Assembly: GCA_028583415.1 (NCBI GenBank)
Contig: CM053271.1
Location: 89,205,534-89,269,533, forward strand
Direction: 5' to 3'
From: Protea cynaroides
Taxonomy: Eukaryota; Streptophyta; Magnoliopsida; Proteales; Proteaceae
Length of the DNA stretch: 64,000 bases
Shown here one piece after another: positions 57,051 to 64,000 of this stretch; the stretch's first letter is position 1, and each line of letters begins with the position of its first letter. The position numbers and the translations under genes are program-made. The notes below the pieces were generated by a model, which worked only from the letters and a program-made list of their open reading frames with translations, was not told the origin of the DNA and made no database searches.

Positions 57051-60000
57051 GAATTTTAAATGTAGCTGGTATACCTGCCAGAGTACTCTTTGACTCTGGG
57101 GCCACGCACTCCTTTGTTTCTATTTCCTTTGGGAAGCGAATGGAGTTACCGATTAAGCACTTGAACCCAAGCTTGATAGTTCGCTCTCCGCTAGGAGTCG
57201 AGGTGGCTTTGACTGAATACTATGGGCCGTGTACAGTTTGTATTGAGGGCCGAGACTTAGAAGCAAGTCTGGTACTACTCGAGATGGCAGACTTTGTTGT
57301 CATCTTGGGAATGGATTGGCTAGGCCATCATTCAGCTAGCCTATTATGTGGTGAAAGGAAGCTTGTGCTTACAGACAAAAAGGGAAAGAAGTATAGCTTC
57401 ACTGGGACCAAGTTACCTAGGAAGCGGAAGCTGATCCTCTCCGCCTTAAAAGCTAAGAGATGCTTAGAGAAGGGTGGAGTGGGGTATCTAGTATCTGTAG
57501 TCGACATCACTGCGGAGTTACAAAAGATGGAAGATATAGATGTGGTACGAGAGTTCCCAGACGTATTTCCAGAGGATCTCCCAGGTCTACCATCGGACAG
57601 GGCTACAAAATTTGTGATAGACCTTATGCCAGGTTCGGTGCCGGTGTCTAAGGCACCGTACAGGATGGCCCCTACCGAGTTAAAGGAGTTGAAGACCCAA
57701 TTACAAGAATTGTTAGATAAGGGTTTCATACGACCTAGCATATCACCTTGGGGAGCACCTGTATTATTTGTCAAGAAGAAGGACAGAAGTGTACGGCTAT
57801 GTATCGACTACCGTGAGCTGAACAAATTAACGATCAAGAATCGGTATCCTTTGCCTAGAATCGATGATCTGTTCGATCAATTGCAGGGTGCAAGGATCTT
57901 CTCGAAGATTGATCTCTGATCAGGGTATCACCAACTGAAGATCAAGGCCGGAGATATTTCGAAGACTGCTTTCAGGACAAGGTATGGGCATTATGAGTTT
58001 CTAGTTATGTCGTTCGGGTTGACTAATGCACCAGCGTCGTTCATGGAACTGATGAACCGAGTGTTTCATGATATGTTGGACACTTCGGTCATCATATTCA
58101 TCGACGACATATTGGTCTACTCAAAGGACAGAGAGACTCATGGAACACACTTAAGAGCAGCCCTACAACGGCTGAGAACGGAGAAACTTTATGCCAAGTT
58201 CAAGAAGTGTGAGTTTTGGCTGAAGGAAGTGGCTTTCTTGGGCCATGTAGTATCTACAGACGGTATCAAGGTTGATCCAAGTAAGATAGCTGCTATAGTA
58301 GGATGGGAAGCACCAAAATCTGTTACGGAGATTCGTAGCTTCCTTGGGTTGGCTGGTTATTATAGAAGATTCGTGGAGGATTTTTCCAGGATCGTTGTTC
58401 CACTCACCAGATTAACCAAGAAGGGGGAGAAATTCATATGGACAGATGAGTGCGAGAAGTGCTTTCAGACTTTGAAGTCATGACTAGTCTCTGCACCTAT
58501 CTTGACCATCCCAAAACCAAGCGTAACATTTACCTTATATACGGATGCTTCAGGGTTGGGTATTGGGTGTGTATTGATGCAAGGAGAACAGGTAATTGCT
58601 TACGCATCAAGACAGTTAAAAGAGCATGAGAAGAATTATCCAACGCATGATTTGGAGTTAGCAGTGGTTATACATGCCATCAAAACTTGGAGACACTACT
58701 TGTACGGTGAAAAGTTTCAAATTAAGTCAGATCACAAGAGCTTAACTTATCTTTTCACTCAGAAGGATCTGAATATGAGACAAAGGAGATGGCTGGAGTT
58801 ATTAAAAGATTATGACTGTGACATCCAGTACCATCCGGGTCAAGCAAATGTTGTGGCTGACGCCTTAAGTAGAAAGTGGGCATCGAGACCTGAGGCAGGA
58901 CCAAGTACAAATGCCGCATTATGTGCTGCAGCCTCAAGTTCAATTGAAAGCGATGAAGAGTATATAATAGAGACTATAGAAGATCTAGTCGAGCAAGTCT
59001 TAATTCATAAGTTCACCATGATGTTCGCAGCTTTGAAGATCTCACCGGATCTAGTTGATGAAGTCAAGGTAGCAATCCTACAGGATCCACATCTCAAGAC
59101 AGTGCAAAAAGACTTAGAAAAGGGTACGAGCAATCCTGACTTTATCTTGGATTCAGACAAGGTACTCAGGTATCATGGACGGTTATGTATACCTGAGAGT
59201 GAAGACGACAATATCAGAGATCGAGTTATGACGAAAGCTCATTACACTCCATACTCGGTACATTCAGGAAGTACCAAAATGTACCATGATTTAAGAAGAC
59301 TGTATTGGTGGAGGGGTATGAAAGCAGATATAGCTCGTTTTGTGTTCCAATGTCTGAATTGCCAGCATGTCAAAGCTGAAAGGCAGAGACCCACAGGTTT
59401 GCTACAACCACTACCGGAGCCTGCATGGAAGTGGGATTGCATTACTATGGATTTCGTCACTGGCCTACCTTTGACACCAAGGTCAGTGGATGCAGTTTGG
59501 GTAATAGTCGATCGACTCACCAAGACAGCTCGATTCATTATGGTCAGACCTCAGTATACCATAGACAAGCTGGCCAAGTTATATGTTGATAATATAGTCA
59601 GACTTCATGGCGTCCCAGAAAGTATAGTATCTGACAGAGACCCTCGTTTTACATCAAAGTTTTGGGGTGGATTACAGAAAGCTATGGGAACCAAGTTGAA
59701 GTTTAGTACAACTTTCCACCCTCAGATGGACGGGCAATCAGAAAGGACCATTCAAATTTTAGAAGATATGCTCCGAGATTGTGCATTAGATTTCAAGGGA
59801 GCTTGGGACGAGAAGCTATCGCTTATCGAGTTTGCTTATAATAACAGCTATCAGGCTACAATCCAGATGGCTCCATATGAAGCACTCTATGGGAAGAAGT
59901 GTCGTACACCTCTGCTATGGAATGAGGTGGGAGAAAGAAGAATTGTAGGACCAGAGTTTGTTAAAGAAACTTTTCGAGTGATTGATCAAATCAAGGAGAG

Positions 60001-60526
60001 AGTAAAGACAGCTCAAGTTCGACAGAAGCACTATGCGGATAATCGACGTCGAGATCTGGAGTTTGCAGTGGGTGACAAAGTATTCTTGAAGACATCACCG
60101 GTGCGAGGTCTGAAAAGGTTTGGTAAGAAGGGGAAGCTATACCCCAGGTATGTGGGACCGTATGAGATATTGACCAGACGTGGTAATGTAGCATATCAAT
60201 TGGCTCTACCACCATCTATGTCAAGCGTACATGATGTGTTCCATGTATCATTATTGAAGAAGTATGTCAGGGATCCATCGCACATCTTGACAGCAGACCC
60301 CCCAGACTTGACTGAAGACTTAACATTTGAAGTGGTGCCTGTGATGCTCTCAAGCCGAAAGGTACAACAACTTCGAACCAAGGATATCCATTATGTGAAA
60401 GTGCATTGAAAAAGCCAAGATGTCGAAGAGATTACTTGGGAAGAGGAGACCGCGATGAGGAAGGAGTACCCTAACCTTTTCAACGATCAAGGTACGTTCA
60501 AATTTCGAGGCCGAAATTTCTTTTAA
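57051..60526 (+). pseudogene. pol: E5 pol: protease, RT, RNase H, integrase, chromodomain
   Basis: Protease FDSGATHS (Asp 57092); RT YRELNKLTIKNR and FIDDILVYS (Asp pair 58103-58108); RNase H LYTDASGLGIG; integrase catalytic triad Asp 59450 (TMDFVTG), Asp 59633 (SDRD) and a Glu 36 residues later (SER), the D35E spacing; GPY/F region; chromodomain ITWEEE...YPNLF, stop TAA 60524. Three nonsense codons: TGA 57917 (CGA in related copies), TGA 58481 and TGA 60407 (TGG in E1). The stretch from 58502 to 60409 is an open 635-codon frame covering RNase H to integrase. Confidence 0.93.
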
Positions 60527-60595
60527 GGGTGGGGGAGTTGTGAGACCTACATATGCAAATTTCGGAGACAAAATTTCTTTTAAGGGTGGGGGAGT
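60500..60595 (+). repeat. Duplicated polypurine-tract region (E5)
   Basis: AAATTTCG to AAGGGTGGGGGAGT occurs twice, ending at 60535 and 60595. The second copy abuts the LTR. Same arrangement as E1 at 6381-6473. Confidence 0.82.
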
Positions 60596-62844
60596 TGTAA
60601 GACCCGCACTCCATAAACCCGGTCTAAACCTTGATTTCATGTCGTAGCAGGTCTTCCGATCATCACCGAGCCAGACAGGACGAGCGGATGACAAACAGGT
60701 ACGAAATCGAATCAAAGACGGTCAAATAAGTGTCATTTTATCTTGACCGGTCGATGGTACCGGTCTTGGTATCGATCGACCGGTCAACTCTGCACAGTTG
60801 ACTTTGGAGATCCGGAATTGGATCTCTGCGGGTCCCACTTTCCTAAACCCTAATACTTGGACCTTCCTAATCCTAATAGGGTTACTAAACCCTAATCCTA
60901 GCCTATATAAACACCTCTAAACCTCCTCAAATCCTTTCCATTATTCCTCACAAACCCTAGAAAGGAGAAGGAGGTTGGAGAAGGAGAAGAAGCTAGGAAA
61001 AAGAAGGAAGTGCCGCCCTTGCCGTTCGACGACGCTCACCTTACGCCAGTCAACGGTAAGTGTTTGAATCATTCTTCTTACTTTATGATTCTAGGATAGT
61101 TGTATGGGTGGATCAATACCATGCAAAGCAGGTATTGATCTAAAACCCTAATTGGACATTAAACCCTAATTTGTCGTCAAACCCTAGATTCGAGTTCTAG
61201 GATGATATTCATCGAAACTAGACTTGAATGAGTTGGAGATAACTCTAATTCGAAGCTCAGACTTAGAATGGATAGGAGAAACCCTGGAAACCATGGAGAA
61301 TGATCGACAACAGTCGAAAAACCCAAAGTATGGTCTTCCAGAGACATACCGGTCGACCATACCGGTTGCTAGTTTTCTCACAGAGCTGCAACCGGTATGT
61401 TGCAACCAGTCAGCTCTGAATGGCTGGTTTTGGACTTTGTTGGTTTTCCGACCAACGTTAAACCCTAAGAAATTATTCTAACGAAACCCTAATAATATTG
61501 TAGGACTTTTGTGATATTCCGTTTGGATCTTGCGACGTGGAGCAAGCTATCAAACGAGCGTCAGGTAAGGAAATCTGACTTAAACCCTAATAATTAATGG
61601 ACAGTAAATCTTTGTTAATAACCCTGAATATATATGATGTGATGTTTGTGCATATTCACATGTCATCCTTTACTTTCAGTTATTATTATTGTTCATGCAT
61701 AATAGCATGTGATTGTTAGGCATGTGATTGTTTTCGTTGGTGTGTGGAGTGGGCCATGGGGCCTGGGATCATTCATACGGGTGGGGTAGCAGGGGAAGGT
61801 CGTGGTACGGTGGTCTCCGATGTTGTTGTTGGCCTGGCCATGGTGATGTGGTACTGTGGTCTCCGATGTCGACGCTGGCTTGTCCACGATACTTTAGCTC
61901 TATCTCTATGCCGTAGGGAGTTATGTTGGGATAGGGTCTACCTGCGTATTGTTCTATCCTAGTGTATTAGTTGCGGATAGGGTATCAGGGGGAGGTGAGG
62001 TATTGTGGTCTCCAGCCCGGCCTGCACGCTCTAGCTCTATCTCTATGCCGTAGACGGCTGTGCTGGGATAGAACCTACATTGATGACATATAGGATTGGT
62101 TAGTTGTGAGCCCAGTTTGCGATCCCTGGCCAGTAGGGGCTTAGGTACTGGTATGGTTAGGGTATCAGGGGAGGTACGGGGATACCTTAGCTCTATCTCT
62201 ATTCCATGATGGGTGCATATGGGCCGGTGGTGGTGTGATCTACTATGCGGTGCCACACACTCGTGTATAGAGGTGCGGGGGCCACCAAACCTTTCTATAG
62301 CACATTACAAACTTAAACCAGACCACAACATAAATTGTTTGATACTCATGCATAATATTGTGAAACTGTCTTATTGTCTTACTGAGCTAAGTTGTGAGCT
62401 CACCCTTTGTGTACACATTGTTTTTAGATGTTGATGCAGGTTACACGGTGGACGACTATATGAACGCTCCGACGTATGGTGGTGTTGCTGCTTTGGATGT
62501 ACAGGCAGGAGAGGACGAGCATGATGCTTCATGCGAGTGCCCTTTCTGCGTGTACCTTTGATTTGATTTTATTTATTTGTTTCAGTTATTTTTGGTTGAT
62601 ATTAAAGAGATGTAAAGATATTTAGTTATGTTTGGAATTTGAATAATTGGATACTTTATTTAAATTTATCAATAGATACTCAGTTCATTTTATTTAAAGA
62701 CTTCCGCTGTATTTATTTCTGATTGTGGTTATGTGCAATGGTTTGTATGAGTGGACACGGTCTATTCGAGATCCTGGTGTGAACCGTTGGTTCAGTGACG
62801 GTTCACTCACACCATTCTGGTTGGTTCAGAATTGGGGTGTGACA
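60596..62844 (+). repeat. E5 3' LTR, 2249 bp
   Basis: Pair of 53866-56155. Lacks about 41 bases near 61772 relative to the 5' LTR. Inverted repeat GTGTGAACCGT/ACGGTTCACTCACAC intact near its 3' end (about 62778-62813). Confidence 0.95.
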
Positions 62845-64000
62845 GCTAGAGTCTGGTGACCAGGCTGAACCACAATGTCAAGTCCTCCCCCTGATGCCCC
62901 ACTCGCATCAAGTACACTAACCACACACAAACATTCACATGCCTATTCATAGCATCATCATCATCATCATGTTATAAATAGAATTAAATATGCATGAACA
63001 TTAATAGTAGGAATATTGGATGACATGTTGAATGTACCTTACAAGCATACACACATAGGATCAGTCATAGCATTGGACTCAAGAAATAAAAATAGTTTAT
63101 TATTAACCAATTAGTTTAGGTCTTGTTCCCTCACCTTTGCTTGAGTGTAGATCCTCTTTCAAGCCTTATGAATCACTTTTATATCAATAGGAAAACCTAA
63201 CAAGTCGATAGATTTTAGTTAGAATTCATTCCGACAATTTTAGGCTTGCTGTTAAGCTAGGGTCACAGGATGGGTCGCAGGTTTCTGCGACCCCAGGGGT
63301 AGGGTCGATCCTAGGGTCGGATGTTCCATCGACCCTAGGTGCGACCGCAGCTTCCCTGGACTTCCTGGGAGCTAGGGGTCGATCCTGTGGTCTGGTAGGG
63401 TCGATTCCCAATCGACCCTACGTGCGACCGCACGTGGTTTGAGTCGACCTTTTCATCCTACAGTCCACTCTTTCATGTTTGGGTCCTTTGGCTTACTTTT
63501 TTAGTCCATTCTATGATTGTTCTATGGCTCAAAACTCCAAGTTACTCACTTTTCATAGTTTTCCATGATTTCCATTGGAATTTATCCATGGATGGATGGT
63601 ATTAGGGTTTCTCCTAACCTAACTTAATCATAATCTATTCTAAGCTTTCAATTCAGATAGGGATTGAGGTTCATACCTTCTGTAGTCTGAGTTTCAAAGA
63701 TTTCTCTGAACTTCTTTTTCTTCCTTAGCCTTTTCTTCAAGTTTCCTTCTCTTCTTCTCTTCCTTCTCTTCTCTTTCTCTCACTTTCAATTAGGGTTCTA
63801 AAAGGAGTGAAAGAGGCTTAGGGACATCCTATTTATAGAGGAAAACCTCCCAAAATAAGTCCCATTGAGTTTAGGAAAGGTCCCAATCGAAATTAGGAAA
63901 GTTTCCTAATTTTCGATTCGTGCTGTTTTTGCTGTTTTCCTAGGGTCGATGCTAGGGTTGATGAGGGGGTCGGAGATCCCGTCAACCCTAGGGTCTTAGT
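62845..64000 (-). repeat. E4 LTR, second part, running off the window
   Basis: Continues the minus-strand LTR after E5. Minus-strand TATAAAT at 63837-63831; GGGTCGA-type clusters at 63246-63450 and 63942-64000. By comparison with E2, about 220 bases of LTR remain beyond the window. Whether it is a solo LTR or a full element cannot be decided here. Confidence 0.85.

Larger units (their letters stand above)
53866..62844 (+). mobile_element. E5: Ty3/gypsy chromovirus (family A), complete ends, internally deleted
   Basis: Both LTRs, PBS, PPT and a 5-bp duplication define an 8979-bp copy. Most of the antisense ORF and the capsid part of gag have been removed by one deletion (junction near 56690). 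Pol is the best preserved in the window, with three nonsense codons and no frameshift seen. About five differences in the first 180 LTR bases plus a ~41-base deletion in the 3' LTR suggest a moderately young insertion. Confidence 0.95.

Noticed and set aside
62213..62434. Small ORFs recurring in every family A LTR (also 940-1176, 8286-8507, 55523-55744)
   Set aside because: They recur only because the LTR is repeated. Frames are not protected from indels between copies and no protein motif is visible.

Overview
This window is plant nuclear DNA (angiosperm; the species cannot be told from the sequence). It is almost entirely nested LTR retrotransposons, with one small gene-bearing island near 39-46 kb. 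Chromodomain-type Ty3/gypsy polyproteins, tRNA-Met primer sites (TGGTATCAGAGC), a Ty1/copia element, a TRIM and a GDSL-lipase gene relic all point to a flowering plant. No intact host gene, tRNA, rRNA or CRISPR array was found.

Layout. (1) 1-8794: element E1 (+), Ty3/gypsy chromovirus, probably Tekay/Del-like (family A), its 5' LTR cut by the window edge. (2) 8795-14843: E6 (-), a non-coding element with a different PBS (TGGCGACTTCACTGGGGA, Tat/Ogre-like) and long arrays of tandem repeats. (3) 14844-37196: E3 (+), chromovirus family B, split by E2 (16020-28060, -), also family B, with a clear 5-bp target duplication CTGAG. (4) 37197-39180: unidentified retroelement-like DNA. (5) 39181-48890: AT-rich intergenic DNA with a GDSL esterase/lipase pseudogene (42640-44934, -), a 329-bp TRIM (45497-45825), a probable SINE and simple repeats. 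(6) 48890-52936: a Ty1/copia element (+), broken inside its integrase by an LTR of E4 (-), which is in turn split by E5 (53866-62844, +, family A, target duplication GCTAG). E4 resumes at 62845 and runs off the window.

Insertion order: E1 lies in E6, E6 in the 5' LTR of E3, and E2 in E3. Separately, E5 lies in E4, and E4 in the copia element.

How the parts work together. In the chromoviruses gag, protease, reverse transcriptase, RNase H, integrase and chromodomain form one polyprotein. All four copies show, between the Gag zinc knuckle and the protease, a 68-82 bp segment with GT...AG ends, a CTAAG branch-like motif and an in-frame stop. Removing it joins gag and pol in frame, so retention would give Gag and splicing Gag-Pol. 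Family B also carries, between the 5' LTR and gag and on the opposite strand, a ~430-460 codon ORF resembling the 'putative plant transposon protein' family, with its own candidate 442-443 bp intron. It diverges from gag across a region packed with GGGTCGA motifs that also cluster in the LTRs. These are the most interesting features. All copies are decayed, and many of the nonsense codons are CAG/CAA/CGA to stop changes, as expected from deamination of methylated cytosine.
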